A stretch of DNA of 64,000 nt, taken from positions 34,307,115 to 34,371,114 of the forward strand of contig OX421507.1 in NCBI GenBank assembly GCA_949126835.1, in the 5' to 3' direction. The position numbers and the translations under genes are program-made. A model generated the notes under the pieces. The model saw only the letters and a list, made by a program, of their open reading frames with translations. It did not search any database and was not told where the DNA came from. Shown piece after piece: positions 1 to 11,100 of this stretch (its first letter is position 1; every line of letters starts with the position of its first letter). Source of the DNA: Anisus vortex. Lineage: Eukaryota > Mollusca > Gastropoda > Planorbidae.

Positions 1-3000
1 GAGTAGGTCGGCGCCACCGCTAAGTAGGTCGGCGCTACCGCTGGGTAGGTCGGCGCTACCGCTGGGTAGGTCGGCGCTACCGCTGGGTAGGTCGGCGCTA
101 CCGCTGAGTAGGTTGGCGCTACCGCTGAGTAGGTCGGCGCTACCGCCAGGTAGGTCGGCGCTACAGTTGAGTACGTCGGCGCTACCTTTTAGTAGGTCGG
201 CGCTACCGCTGTGTAGGTCGGCGCTACCGCTGAGTAGGTCGGCGCTACAGTTGAGTACGTCGGCGCTACCTTTTAGTAGGTCGGCGCTACCGCTGTGTAG
301 GTCGGCGCTACCGCTGAGTAGGTCGGCGCTACAGTTGAGTACGTCGGCGCTACCTTTTAGTAGGTCGGCGCTACCTTTCAGTAGGTCGGCGCTACCTTTT
401 AGTAGGTCGGCGCCACCTTTGAGTAGGTCGGCGCCACCGCTAAGTAGGTCGGCGCTACCGCTGGGTAGGTCGGCGCTACCGCTGGGTAGGTCGGCGCTAC
501 CGCTGGGTAGGTCGGCGCTACCGCTGAGTAGGTCGGCGCTACCGCTGGGTAGGTCGGCGCTACACCTGGGTAGGCCGGCGCTACCTCTGAGTACGTCGGT
601 GCTACCTTTTAGTAGGTCAGCGCTACCTTTAAATAGTTCTGCGCCTACGCTAAGTAGGTCGCCGCTACCGCTAAGTAGGTCGCCGCTACCGCTGGGTAGG
701 TCGGCGCTACCGCTAGATTGGTCGGCGCTACCGCTGGGTAGGTCGGCGCTACCGCTGAGTAGGTCGGCGCTACCGCTGGGTAGGTCGGCGCTACCGCTGG
801 GTAGGTCGGCGCTACCTCTGAGTACGCCGGCGCTACCTTTCAGTAGGTCGGCGCTACCGCTGAGTAGGTCGGCGCTACCGTTTTGTAGGATGGCGCTACC
901 TTTGAGTAGGTCTGCGCCACCGCTAAGTAGGTCGCCGCTACCGCTGGGTAGGTCGGCGCTACCGCTGGATAGGTCGGCGCTACCGCTGGGTAGGTCGGCG
1001 CTACCGCTGAGTAGGTCGGCGCTACCGCTAAGTAGGTCGGCGCTACCTCTGAGTACGTCGCCGCTACCTTTTAGTTGGTCGGCGCTACCTTTGAGTAGGT
1101 CGGCGCCACTGCTATATAGGTCGGCGCTACCGCTGAGTAGGTCGGCGCTACCACTGAGTAGGTCGGCGCTACCGCTGAGTAGGTCGGCGCTACCGCTGGG
1201 TAGGTAGGCGCTACCGCTAAGTAGGTCAGCGCTACCGCTGGGTAGGTCGGCGCTACCGCTGGGTAGGTCGGCGCTACCGCTGAGTAGGTCGGCGCTACCT
1301 TTTAGTAGGTCGCCGCTACCTTTGAGTAGGTCGGCGCTACCGCCGAGTAGGTCGGCGCTACAGTTGAGTACGTCGGCGCTACCTTTTAGTAGGTCGGCGC
1401 TACCTTTTAGTAGGTCGGTGCCACCTTTGAGTAGGTCGTCGCCACCGCTAAATAGGTCGACGCTACCGCTGGGTAGGTCGGCGCTACCGCTGGGTAGGTC
1501 GGCGCTACCGCTGAGTAGGTCGGCGCTACCGCTGAGTAGGTTGGCGCTACCGCTGGGTAGGTCGGCGCTACCGCTGGGTAGGCCGGTGCTACCTCTGAGT
1601 ACGTCGGCGCTACCTTTTAGTAGGTCAGCGCTACCTTTAAGTAGGTCAACGCCACCGCTAAATAGGTCGGGGCTACTGCTGGGTAGGTCGGCGCTACCGC
1701 TGGGTAGGTCGGCGCTACCGCTGAGTAGGTCGGCGCTACCGCTGAGTACGTCGGCGCTACCTTTTAGAAGGTCGGCGCTACCTTTTAGTAGGTCTGCGCC
1801 ACCGCTAAGTAGTTCGGCGCTACCGCTGAGTAGGTCGGCGCTACCGCTGGATAGGTCGGCGCTACCACTGGGTAGGTCGGCGCTACCGCTGAGTAGGTCG
1901 GCGCTACCTCTGAGAACGTCGGCGCTACATTTGAGTAGGTCGGCGTTACCTTTGAGTAGGTCGGCGCAACCGCTAAGTACGTCGGAGCTACCGCTAAGTA
2001 GGTCGGCGCCACTGCTATATAGGTCGGCGCTACCGCTGAGTAGGTCGGCGCTACCGCTGTGTAGGTCGGCGCTACCGCTGAGTAGGTCGGCACTACAGTT
2101 GAGTACGTCGGCGCTACCTTTTAGTAGGTCGGCGCTACCTTTTAGTAGGTCAGCGCTACCATTTAGTAGGTCGGCGCCACCTTTGAGTAGGTCGGCGCCA
2201 CCGCTAAGTAGGTCGGCGCTACTGCTGGGTAGGTTGGCGCTACCGCTGGGTAGGTCGGCGCTACCTCTGAGTACGTCGGCGCTACCTTTCAGTAGGTCGG
2301 CGCTACCGCTGGGTAAGTCGGCGCTACGGTTTTGTAGGTCGGCGCTACCTTTGAGTAAGTCTGCGCCACCGCAAAGTAGGTCGCCGCTACCGCTGGGTAG
2401 GTCGGCGCTACCGCTGGATAAGTCGGCGCTACCGCTGGGTAGGTCTGCGCTACCGCTGAGTAGGTCGGCGCTACCGCTGGGTAGGTCGGCGCTACCTCTT
2501 AGTACGTCGGCGCTACCTTTTAGTTGATCGGCGCTACCTTTGAGTAGGTCGGCGCCACTGCTATATAGGTTGGCGCTACCGCTGAGTAGGTCGGCGCTAC
2601 CGCTGGGTAGGTAGGCGCTACCGCTGGGTAGGTCGGCGCTACCTCTGGGTAGGTCGGCGCTACCGCTGGGTAGGTCGGCGCTACCGCTGGGTAGGTCGGC
2701 GCTACCGCTGAGTAGGTTGGCGCTACAGTTGAGTACGTCGGCGCTACCTTTTAGTAGGTCGGCGCTACCTTTAAGTAGGTCGGCGCCACCGCTAAGTAGG
2801 TCGGGGCTACCGCTGGGTAGGTCGGCGCTACCGCTGGGTAGGTCGGCGCTACCGCTGGGTAGGTCGGCGCTACCGCTGAGTAGGTTGGCGCTACAGTTGA
2901 GTACGTCGGCGCTACCTTTTAGTAGGTCGGCGCTACCTTTAAGTAGGTCGGCGCCACCGCTAAGTAGGTCGGGGCTACCGCTGTGTAGGTCGGCGCTACC

Positions 3001-3615
3001 GCTGGGTAGGTCGGCGCTACCGCTGAGTAGGTCGGCGCTACCGCTGAGTACGTCGGGGCTACCTTTTAGTAGGTCGGCGCTACCTTTGAGAAGGTCAACG
3101 CTACCGCCAGGTAGGTCGGCGCTACCGCTGGGTAGGTCGGCGCTACCGCTGGGTAGGTCGGCGCTACCGCTGAGTAGGTCGGCGCTACCGCTGAGTACGT
3201 CGGGGCTACCTTTTAGTAGGTCGGCGCTACCTTTGAGAAGGTCAACGCTACCGCCAGGTAGGTCGGCGCTAGCGCTGGGTAGGTCGGCGCTACCGCTGGG
3301 TAGGTCGGCGCTACCGCTGAGTAGGTCGGCGCTACCGCTGAGTAGGTCGGCGCTACAGTTGAGTACGTCGGCGCTACCTTTTAGTAGGTCGGCGCTACCG
3401 CTGTGTAGGTCGGCGCTACCGCTGAGTAGGTCGGCGCTACAGTTGAGTACGTCGGCGCTACCTTTAAGTAGGTCTGCGCCACCGCTAAGTAGGTCGCCGC
3501 TACCGCTAAGTAGGTCGCCGCTACCGCTGGGTAGGTCGGCGCTACCGCTAGATAGGTCGGCGCTACCGCTGGGTAGGTCGGCGCTACCGCTAAGTAGGTC
3601 GGCGCTACCGCTGAG
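1..3615 (+). repeat. 21-bp satellite array, left block
   Basis: About 172 head-to-tail monomers of 21 bp, all in one orientation. The commonest monomer is GTAGGTCGGCG followed by CTACCGCTGG or CTACCGCTGA, about 67% GC with three CpGs. Recurrent variants have tails TTTTA, TTTGA, TCTGA, AGTTGA or GCTAA, GTAC in place of GTAG, and GCGCCACC in place of GCGCTACC. Variant order is not random and repeats over hundreds of bases, so the block is part of a higher-order structure. One distinctive pair of monomers (GGCGCAACC, then CGGAGCTACC) lies near 1965. The plus frame giving heptads such as SRSALPL is closed by substitutions at about 1205 and 2525. I see no gene. The block continues off the left edge and ends at the LTR junction. 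Confidence 0.97.
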
Positions 3616-3796
3616 TATCAAAAGTGCGAAATGATCATTGGACTAATATTGTTTTCACTCCCACTCTTTTGTTTTATATGTGTATTAAAAAATCTCCTTG
3701 TGTTTTGTCAAATAGTATATCGTCAATAAAACGTTTTTATTAAACTGAATTGATTGTTTCTTAAAAGAAATACATTACAAGTATAATATTTCAACA
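3616..3796 (+). repeat. 5' LTR of copy 1, truncated by 7 bp
   Basis: 181 bp matching the last 181 bp of the 3' LTR (7969-8149), with one difference seen: G at LTR base 13 here, A at 7981 in the 3' LTR, a CpG transition. It ends TTTCAACA, a normal copia-type CA end. It begins TATC directly after satellite CTGAG, while the 3' LTR begins TGATGAAAGTATC. The canonical TG start is therefore missing. The junction shares AGTA between satellite and LTR, which points to a microhomology deletion. The exact breakpoint can lie anywhere within AGTA (3614-3617). Confidence 0.93.
3672..3679 (+). promoter_or_regulatory. TATA-like sequence in 5' LTR of copy 1
   Basis: TTTTATAT in the LTR, about 46 bp before an AATAAA at 3725-3730. 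LTRs carry the element's promoter and polyadenylation signal, so this is the most plausible TATA box. The start site is not visible from sequence, and AT-rich DNA gives such matches by chance. Confidence 0.4.
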
Positions 3797-3810
3797 GGTT
3801 ATGGGCCCAG
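3797..3810 (+). other. Primer-binding site for half tRNA-iMet
   Basis: GGTTATGGGCCCAG starts immediately after the LTR's terminal CA. Its complement, CTGGGCCCATAACC, is the anticodon stem-loop of eukaryotic initiator tRNA-Met with its CAT anticodon. Drosophila copia is known to prime minus-strand DNA synthesis from an internal cut of this tRNA rather than its 3' end. The same mechanism is inferred here. No match to a 3'-CCA-end primer is seen at this position. Confidence 0.85.
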
Positions 3811-4061
3811 AACGATTTAGCGCTGTGTTAATGTATTATCTGTAAAAGTGATAATTAACGTTTTATTCTGATAGACTACTGACTGATTCAGTCTAAGTCT
3901 TAGTCTAACCTAATGTCGATAGTTAGTTTTGAACTGATTGTGATTGTGAATTAACTTATATAGCCTACTGGAAGCAATAGATTTATAAATACTGTGAGGA
4001 CTGAAGAAAAGAATTTATTATTGGCAATATCAACTTGATTAAGACATAAGAATTATTAAGA
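3811..4061 (+). other. Untranslated leader of copy 1
   Basis: 251 bp of AT-rich sequence between the primer-binding site and the Gag start codon. It presumably forms the 5' leader of genomic RNA and holds packaging signals, but no such signal can be identified by eye. I see no open frame of note. Confidence 0.7.
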
Positions 4062-7000
4062 ATGTCAAATATGAATACAAGCATTATTATTCCTCTTGTT
4101 GGTTCAAATTATTCAACCTGGAAGATTCAGTGCCAGATGGCATTGATGAAAGATGGACTCTGGGGTATTGTAACTGGTTCTGAAGTTGTACCCGGTGAAG
4201 AAGAGTCTGAAAAGGTTGCAAAATTTAATGCAAGGAGAGATAAGGCTTTGGCTATTATTGTTTTGGCATTGGACCCTTCACTGTTGTATATAATTGGGAA
4301 TCCAGTTGAACCTAAAATTGTATGGGAAAAGCTAAGGGATCAGTTTCAAAAGAAAACATGGGCCAACAGACTGGCTCTAAGAAGAAGATTATTGACACTT
4401 AGAATGAAAGATGGGGACTCTGTGCATGAACATGTTACAACTTTAACAGAGATTTTCAATGAGCTTGCAGTGGTAGGAGACGCCGTTGATGAAGAGGAAA
4501 GAGTGGTTCACCTACTTGCTAGCCTTCCTGATTCTTACAATATGTTGGTAACTGCTCTTGAGGCTTGCTCAGAAGTTCCAAAGATGGAACTTGTAACTGA
4601 GAGATTGCTTCATGAAGAGAGGAAAATATCACAGCGAAGAGAAGAAGAACCAAGTAGAGCACTCGTGTCAAAAGAGAAGAAAACAAAGAAAGGTCATCAG
4701 TGTTATCAGTGTAAGAGGAATGGACACATAAAACGAGATTGTCCTGAACTAAAAAGAAGCCAACACTGGCAACATAGGGCACATCCCACTGATGCTAAAG
4801 CTAGGAGAGACTCTGACTCAGGTGATGAAAGCATTGGACTGTTAGTGCGACATGCTTTAACTACTACAGTCAGTGATGATGAAAATTGGGTTGTTGACTC
4901 AGGCGCAACGAGTCATATGTGCTGCAATAAATCAGAATTTATAGTTGTCAAACTTGGAAGAGCCTCTAAATATTGGACTTGGCGATGGACGAAATTTGAC
5001 TGCACATGCACGTGGCATTGTCAAACTTAAAATGAAGTTACCTGGTATGAAACACAAGGTATGCAAGTTGCATGACGTACTCTATGTGCCTGAACTAAAG
5101 TATAACCTTTTTAGTGTAAATCATGCAACTGAGGCTGGAAAAACAGTCGAGTCTAATTACCAAGGATGTACTATAAAAGATACAGAAGGTAAACTGCTAG
5201 CACAAGGAGTGCATTCAGGTGGTCTGTACTATCTGTGTCACTATGAAAATCAGCATCATTGTAATACAGCAAAAGGAGATCTAGAAAAAAGCGAGGAACT
5301 GTGGCATAGACGCTATGGACATCTAGGTTTTCAAAATCTCAGAAAGTTGGCTGTAGGAAAACAAGTTGATGGACTTGATTATGATGAGTTGACAGATAGA
5401 GATCTTTGTGAAGCATGTGCAAAAGGCAAACATCACAGGGCCAAATTTCAGTCTAGTGGAAAGGTGAGCAATAATATTCTTGATCTGGTCCACAGTGACG
5501 TGTGCGGGAAGACAAGCACACAATCTCTTGGTGGAGCTCAATATTTTCTCAACCTTTATTGATGATTGCAGTCACTATACTTGGGTTTATGTTCTTAAGC
5601 ACAAAGATGATGTTTTCAAGTGTTTCATTGAGTGGAAAGCAATGGTTGAAAAGTCATATGAAAAACAACTCAAGGTCCTACGCACTGATAATGGAGGAGA
5701 GTTTACTTCCAAAGAATTTGAAAGTTATTTAAAGAAAGAGGGGATCCGCCATGAACTGACTGTTCCAAAAACACCAGAACAAAATGGAGTAGCAGAGAGG
5801 AAGAACAGGACAATTGTTGAAGCAGCACGTGCCATGCTAGCTGAAGCAAAGTTGCCACGAACATTCTGGGCAGAAGCAGTGTCAACAGCTGTATATCTGC
5901 AGAATCGAAGTCCTGTTAAGGCTCTTCAGGGTACTACCCCTTATGAGGTGTTAACTGGTAACAAACCTAGTGTTGATCACTTGCGAGTGTTTGGATGTGT
6001 TGCATATGCTCACATTCCAAAAGATAAAAGACAAAAATTTGATGCAAAGGCACAAAAATGTATTTTTCTAGGGTACGGAACAGATGTCAAGGGTTATCGC
6101 CTATATAACCTGAAAACTGATAAAGTAATTTACAGCCGAGACGTTCTGTTTAATGAATGCAGGTTTGGTTTTGAGAAGGAGACGGAAACTCCTCAGAAGC
6201 CAACATATGTGCCACTGGACTTTATTGAAAATGATATCGATGGAGAAGTGAATCAAGTTGATGATCCTTATGAGACACGTGTTCGTGAACCAGATGAGCA
6301 ACCAGATGCCAAAAGACCAGTGAGATCAACACGCCCACCAAATCGATATGGTGAATGGGTGAACTTGACTCGTGATCTAGAAGAACCCAGTACGGTGAGA
6401 CAAGCTATGACAAGCTCACACCAGTCTCAATGGTCAATGGCAATGGAGAATGAAATCAAATCGCTCCAAGAAAATGAAGTCTGGGACTTAGTAGAACTGC
6501 CAGAAGGTCGAAAGGCTATAGGAAGCAAGTGGGTGTTTAAGATCAAAGTAAATGCTGAGGGACAAACTTTGAGACATAAAGCTCGGTTGGTTGCACAGGG
6601 TTTCTCACAGAAATATGGTCTGGACTATGATGAAACATTCAGCCCAGTCGTTAGACCCGAGTCTGTGCGCACAGTCATTGCTATAGCTGCCAAATACAAT
6701 CTACAGTTGCATCAAATGGATGTGACCACAGCTTTTCTAAACGGAGTGTTAGAGGAAGAAGTATACATGAAACAACCAGAAGGGTTTGTTGAACAAGGAA
6801 AGGAAAACCTTGTTTGTAAATTAAAGAAAAGTCTATATGGACTAAAGCAATCTCCCCGATGTTGGAACTCAGTACTTGATAACCATCTGAAAGATCTTGG
6901 TTTCAAGCAGTCATCAAGTGAACCCTGTGTATATACAACTGCAGAAGGAGAGATGGTCATCATCGCAGTATATGTTGATGACATCATATTGGCTGCTAGG

Positions 7001-7924
7001 AACAATACAATTCTAACAAGTGTCAAAAAGGCTGTTTCTTTAAAATTTGACACAAAGGATCTTGGTGAATTAAAATCCTTTTTGGGTGTGATGTTCACTC
7101 GAAAGAAAGATGGTATCTGGCTTGGACAGCCAGGTTATACAAGCAAAGTTCTTGAGAGATTTGGAATGCTTAATTCTAAACCTGTATCAACTCCAACGGA
7201 CTCCGGTGTAAAATTGAGAAAAGAGGAAGAAGAAAGTAGTTCATTTGATCAGGGACTTTACCAATCAGCAGTGGGTAGTCTACTGTATTTGTCAACTTGG
7301 ACCAGACCTGACATTACTTATGCTGTGAGTAATGTAGCTAAATTCTGTGGTCACCCATCAGAACAACACTGGACGGCAGTAAAACGAATTCTAAGATACC
7401 TACAAGGCACACAGAATTATGGACTAGTGTACCACAACAATGACTCTAATGAATTTGTTGGTTACTGTGATGCAGACTGGGCCGGTGACATTGATGATCG
7501 AAAGTCTACTTCTGGCTATGTGTTTCTTATGGGTAGTGGACCTATAAGTTGGAGAAGTAAGAAACAGTCATGTGTGGCTCTGTCCACAGCAGAAGCTGAG
7601 TATATGGCACTTTCAAGTGCAGCACAAGAGGCACTTTGGTTGAGACAACTAACGTCTGGATTGATGTGTGACCCAAATGTTGCCACTATTATTTTTGAGG
7701 ACAATCAGTCAGCTATGGCCATGGCTAACCATCCGAAATTCCATGGCAGAGCAAAACATGTTGACATCAAATACCATTTCATCAGGGAGCAGATAGAAAA
7801 TAAGACTGTGACTCTCAAATATTGTCAAACAGATGAAATGATAGCAGATATTCTGACAAAGGGACTGTCGCAGTTTAGATTTAATAGACTCAGAGACATG
7901 ATTGGTGTTAAACCAATGGTTTAG
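4062..7924 (+). pseudogene. Broken copia gag-pol polyprotein gene
   Basis: The same polyprotein as the intact copy at 13367-17230, split across three frames. The first frame (4062 to about 4943) holds Gag, the CCHC knuckle and the protease DSG motif. A 2-bp loss at about 4944, relative to copy 2, shifts the frame; that open frame stops at 5030 after out-of-frame residues. The second frame carries the pre-integrase HHCC region and the first integrase aspartate (codon 5497-5499). A 1-bp gain at about 5551 brings a TGA at 5560-5562. The third frame, to 7924, carries the rest of integrase, RT and RNase H. Substitutions seen against copy 2 include 4438, 4499, 5153, 5558 and 7511. Copia elements make one Gag-Pol frame, so these breaks are lesions and not programmed frameshifts. 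Sequencing error at the two indels is the alternative. Confidence 0.93.
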
Positions 7925-7950
7925 TTCCATTTGAATCATTTAGTGTTTTT

Positions 7951-7959
7951 GAGAAGGAG
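7951..7959 (+). other. Polypurine tract of copy 1
   Basis: GAGAAGGAG lies directly against the TG that starts the 3' LTR, preceded by a T-run. This is the expected primer site for plus-strand DNA synthesis. Its position is the main reason for placing the LTR start at 7960 and not at 7969, where the match to the 5' LTR begins. Confidence 0.8.
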
Positions 7960-8149
7960 TGATGAAAGTATCAAAAGTGCAAAATGATCATTGGACTAAT
8001 ATTGTTTTCACTCCCACTCTTTTGTTTTATATGTGTATTAAAAAATCTCCTTGTGTTTTGTCAAATAGTATATCGTCAATAAAACGTTTTTATTAAACTG
8101 AATTGATTGTTTCTTAAAAGAAATACATTACAAGTATAATATTTCAACA
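7960..8149 (+). repeat. 3' LTR of copy 1, full length
   Basis: 190 bp, starting TGATGAAAG and ending TTTCAACA. The ends form an imperfect inverted repeat (TGATGAAA against TTTCAACA) with canonical TG/CA termini. An AATAAA polyadenylation signal is at 8078-8083. It is followed at once by satellite CTGGG, the likely surviving target-site copy. One difference from the 5' LTR was seen over the shared 181 bp (7981), which means a recent insertion. Confidence 0.93.
8078..8083 (+). terminator. Polyadenylation signal in 3' LTR of copy 1
   Basis: AATAAA followed within about 15 bases by a T-rich stretch (CGTTTTTATT). The same hexamer is in the 5' LTR at 3725-3730, as expected because both LTRs contain the R region. 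It would end element transcripts before they enter the satellite. Confidence 0.6.
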
Positions 8150-11100
8150 CTGGGTAGGTCGGCGCTAACGCTGGGTAGGTCGGCGCTACCTCTGAGTACG
8201 TCGGCGCTACCTTTCAGTAGGTCGGCGCTACCGCTGAGTATGTCGGCTCTACCGCTGGGTAAGTCGGCGCTACCGTTTTGTAGGTCAGCGCTACCTTTGA
8301 GTAGGTCTGCGCCACCGCTAAGTAGGTCGCCGCTACCGCTGGGTAGGTCGGCGCTACCGCTGGATAGGTCGGCGCTACCGCTGGGTAGGTCGGCGCTACC
8401 GCTGAGTAGGTCGGCGCTACCGCTGGGTAGGTCGGCGCTACCTCTGAGTAAGTCGGCGCTACCTTTTAGTTGGTCGGCGCTACCTTTGAGTAGGTCGGCG
8501 CCACTGCTATATAGGTCGGCGCTACCGCTGAGTAGGTCGGCGCTACCGCTGAGTAGGTCGGCGCTACCGCTTGGTAGGTCGGCGCTACCGCTAAGTAGGT
8601 CGGCGCTACCGCTGGGTAGGTCGGCGCTACCGCTGGGTAGGTCGGTGCTACCGCTGAGTAGATCGGCGCTTCCTTTTAGTAGGTCGGCGCTACCTTTGAG
8701 TAGGTCGGCGCTACCGCCGAGTAGGTCGGCGCTACAGTTGAGTACGTCGGCGCTACCTTTTAGTAGGTCGGCGCTTCCTTTTAGTAGGTCGGCGCTACCC
8801 CTGAGTAGGTCGGCGCTACCGCTGGGTAGGTCGGCGCTACAGTTGAGTACGTCGGCGCTACCTTTTAGTAGGTCGGCGCTACCTTTAAGTAGGTCAACGC
8901 CACCGCTAAATAGGTCGGGGCTACCGCTGGGTAGGTCGGCGCTACCGCTGGGTAGGTCGGCGCTACCGCTGAGTAGGTCGGCGCTACCGCTGAGTACGTC
9001 GGCGCTACCTTTTAGAAGGTCGGCGCTACCTTTTAGTAGGTCTGCGCCACCGCTAAGTAGTTCGGCGCTACCGCTGAGTAGGTCGGCGCTACCGCTGGGT
9101 AAGTCGGCACTACCGTTTAGTAGGTCGGCGCTACCGCTGGATTGGTCGGCGCTACCACTGGGTAGGTCGGCGCTACCGCTGAGTAGGTCGGCGCTACCGC
9201 TGTGTAGGTCGGCGCTACCGCTGAGTAGGTCGGCACTACAGTTGAGTACGTCGGCGCTACCTTTTAGTAGGTCGGCGCCACCTTTGAGTAGGTTGGCGCC
9301 ACCGCTAAGTAGGTCGGCGCTACCGCTGGGTAGGTCGGCGCTACCGCTGTGTAGGTCGGCGCTACCGCTGGGTAGGTCGGCGCTACCGCTAAGTAGGTCG
9401 GCGCAACCGCTAAGTACGTCGGAGCTACCGCTGAGTAGGTCGGCGCCACTGCTATATAGGTCGGCGCTACCGCTGAGTAGGTCGGCGCTACCGCTGTGTA
9501 GGTCGGCGCTACCGCTGAGTAGGTCGGCACTACAGTTGAGTACGTCGGCGCTACCTTTTAGTAGGTCGGCACTACCTTTTAGTAGGTCGGCGCTACCATT
9601 TAGTAGGTCGGCGCCACCTATGAGTAGGTCGGCGCCACCGCTAAGTAGGTCGGCGCTACCGCTGGGTAGGTCGGCGCTATCGCTTTGTAGGTCGGCACTA
9701 CCGCTGAGTAGGTCGGCGCTACCGCTGAGTAGGTCGGCGCTACCGCTGGGTAGGTCGGCGCTACCTCTGAGTACGTCGGCGCTACCTTTTAGTAGGTCAG
9801 CGCTACCTTTACGTAGGTCTGCGCCACCGCTAAGTAGGTCGCCGCTACCGCTAAGTAGGTCGCCGCTACCGCTGGGTAGGTCGGCGCTACCGCTAGATTG
9901 GTCGGCGCTACCGCTGGGTAGGTCGGCGCTACCGCTGAGTAGGTCGGTGCTACCGCTGAGTAGGTCGGCGCTACCGCTGGGTAGGTCGGCGCTACCGCTG
10001 GGTAGGTCGGCGCTACCTCTTAGTACGTCGGCGCTACCTTTCAGTAGGTCGGCGCTACCGCTGAGTAGGTCGGCGCTACCGTTTTGTAGGTCGGCGCTAC
10101 CTTTGAGTAGGTCTGCGCCACCGCTAAGTAGGTCGCCGCTACCGCTGGGTAGGTCGGCGCTACCGCTGGATAGGTCGGCGCTACCGCTGGGTAGGTCGGC
10201 GCTACCGCTGAGTAGGTCGGCGCTACCGCTGGGTAGGTCGGCGCTACCTCTGAGTAAGTCGCCGCTACCTTTTAGTTGGTCGGCGCTACCTTTGAGTAGG
10301 TCGGCGCCACTGCTATATAGGTCGGCGCTACCGCTGAGTAGGTCGGCGCTACCGCTGAGTAGGTCGGCGCTACCGCTGAGTAGGTAAGCGCTACCGCTGG
10401 GTAGGTCGGCGCTACCGCTGGGTAGGTCGGCGCTACCGCTGGGTAGGTCGGCGCTACCGCTGGGTAGGTCGGCGCTACCGCGGAGTAAGTCGGCGCTAAA
10501 GTTGAGTACGTCGGCGCTACCTTTTAGTAGGTCGGCGCTACCTTTAAGTAGGTCGGCGCCACCGCTAAGTAGGTCGGGGCTACCGCTGTGTAGGTCGGCG
10601 CTACCGCTGGGTAGGTCGGCGCTACCGCTGAGTAGGTCGGCGCTACCGCTGAGTACGTCGGCGCTACCTTTTAGTAGGTCGGCGCTACCTTTGAGTAGGT
10701 CGGCGCTACCGCCAGGTAGGTCGGCGCTACCGCTGGGTAGGTCGGCGCCACCGCTGGGTAGGTCGGCGCTACCGCTGAGTAGGTCGGCGCTACCGCTGAG
10801 TAGGTCGGCGCTACAGTTGAGTACGTCGGGCTACCTTTAAGTAGGTCGGCGCTACCGCTGTGTAGGTCGGCGCTACCGCTGAGTAGGTCAGCGCTACAGT
10901 TGAGTACGTCGGCGCTACCTTTTAGTAGGTCGGCGCTACCTTTTAGTAGGTCGGCGCTACCTTTTAGTAGGTCGGCGCCACCTTTGAGTAGGTCGGCGCC
11001 ACCGCTAAGTAGGTCGGCGCTACCGCTGGGTAGGTCGGCGCTACCGCTGGGTAGGTCGGCGCTACCGCTGGGTAGGTCGGCGCTACCGCTGAGTAGGTCG

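Larger units (their letters stand above)
3616..8149 (+). mobile_element. Ty1/copia LTR retrotransposon, copy 1 (disabled)
   Basis: Complete element order: 5' LTR, primer-binding site, leader, gag-pol region, polypurine tract, 3' LTR. It is AT-rich, in sharp contrast to the satellite. Domain order Gag, protease, integrase, reverse transcriptase, RNase H is the copia (Pseudoviridae) arrangement. Two small indels break the polyprotein. The 5' LTR lacks its first 7 bp relative to the 3' LTR. Its satellite flanks are the same as those of copy 2 (12921-17456), with a start offset of 9,305 bp, so the two share one insertion event. By eye the copies differ by only a handful of substitutions and indels over about 4.5 kb. 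Such an element copies itself through an RNA intermediate; this copy could move only with proteins supplied in trans. Confidence 0.96.
3290..8650 (+). repeat. Duplicated segment carrying copia, left copy
   Basis: This stretch and 12595-17957 are copies of each other: satellite, whole retrotransposon, satellite. The left offset is 9,305 bp. It becomes 9,306 after the net 1-bp loss in copy 1's coding region and 9,307 after the extra C in copy 2's 3' LTR. Left of about 3290 the match weakens gradually (for example 3241-3280 against 12546-12585). On the right it ends abruptly near 8646, where GGTGCTACC replaces GGCGCTAACG. Confidence 0.9.

Noticed and set aside
1..3615. Telomeric repeat
   Set aside because: The monomer does not resemble TTAGGG-type or other known telomere repeats and is far too variable.
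3616..3796. LTR starting at TATC with length 181 bp
   Set aside because: The polypurine tract abuts TGATGAAAG in the 3' LTR and that start pairs with the TTTCAACA end, so the true LTR is 190 bp and the 5' copy is truncated.
4062..5562. Programmed ribosomal frameshift between gag and pol in copy 1
   Set aside because: Copy 2 has the same region in one open frame, and the breaks are in the protease and integrase regions with no slippery site seen.
4519..7939. Minus-strand and alternate-frame ORFs within the copia elements
   Set aside because: They overlap the recognised polyprotein, match no family I know, and recur in both copies simply because the DNA is the same.
3611..8154. CTGAG/CTGGG as an imperfect 5-bp target duplication
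   Set aside because: Attractive at first, but the empty homologue near 18240 places CTGAG one monomer upstream of the CTGGG target. The 30-bp microhomology deletion fits better. A simple duplication with one mutation and a 9-bp loss remains a weaker alternative.
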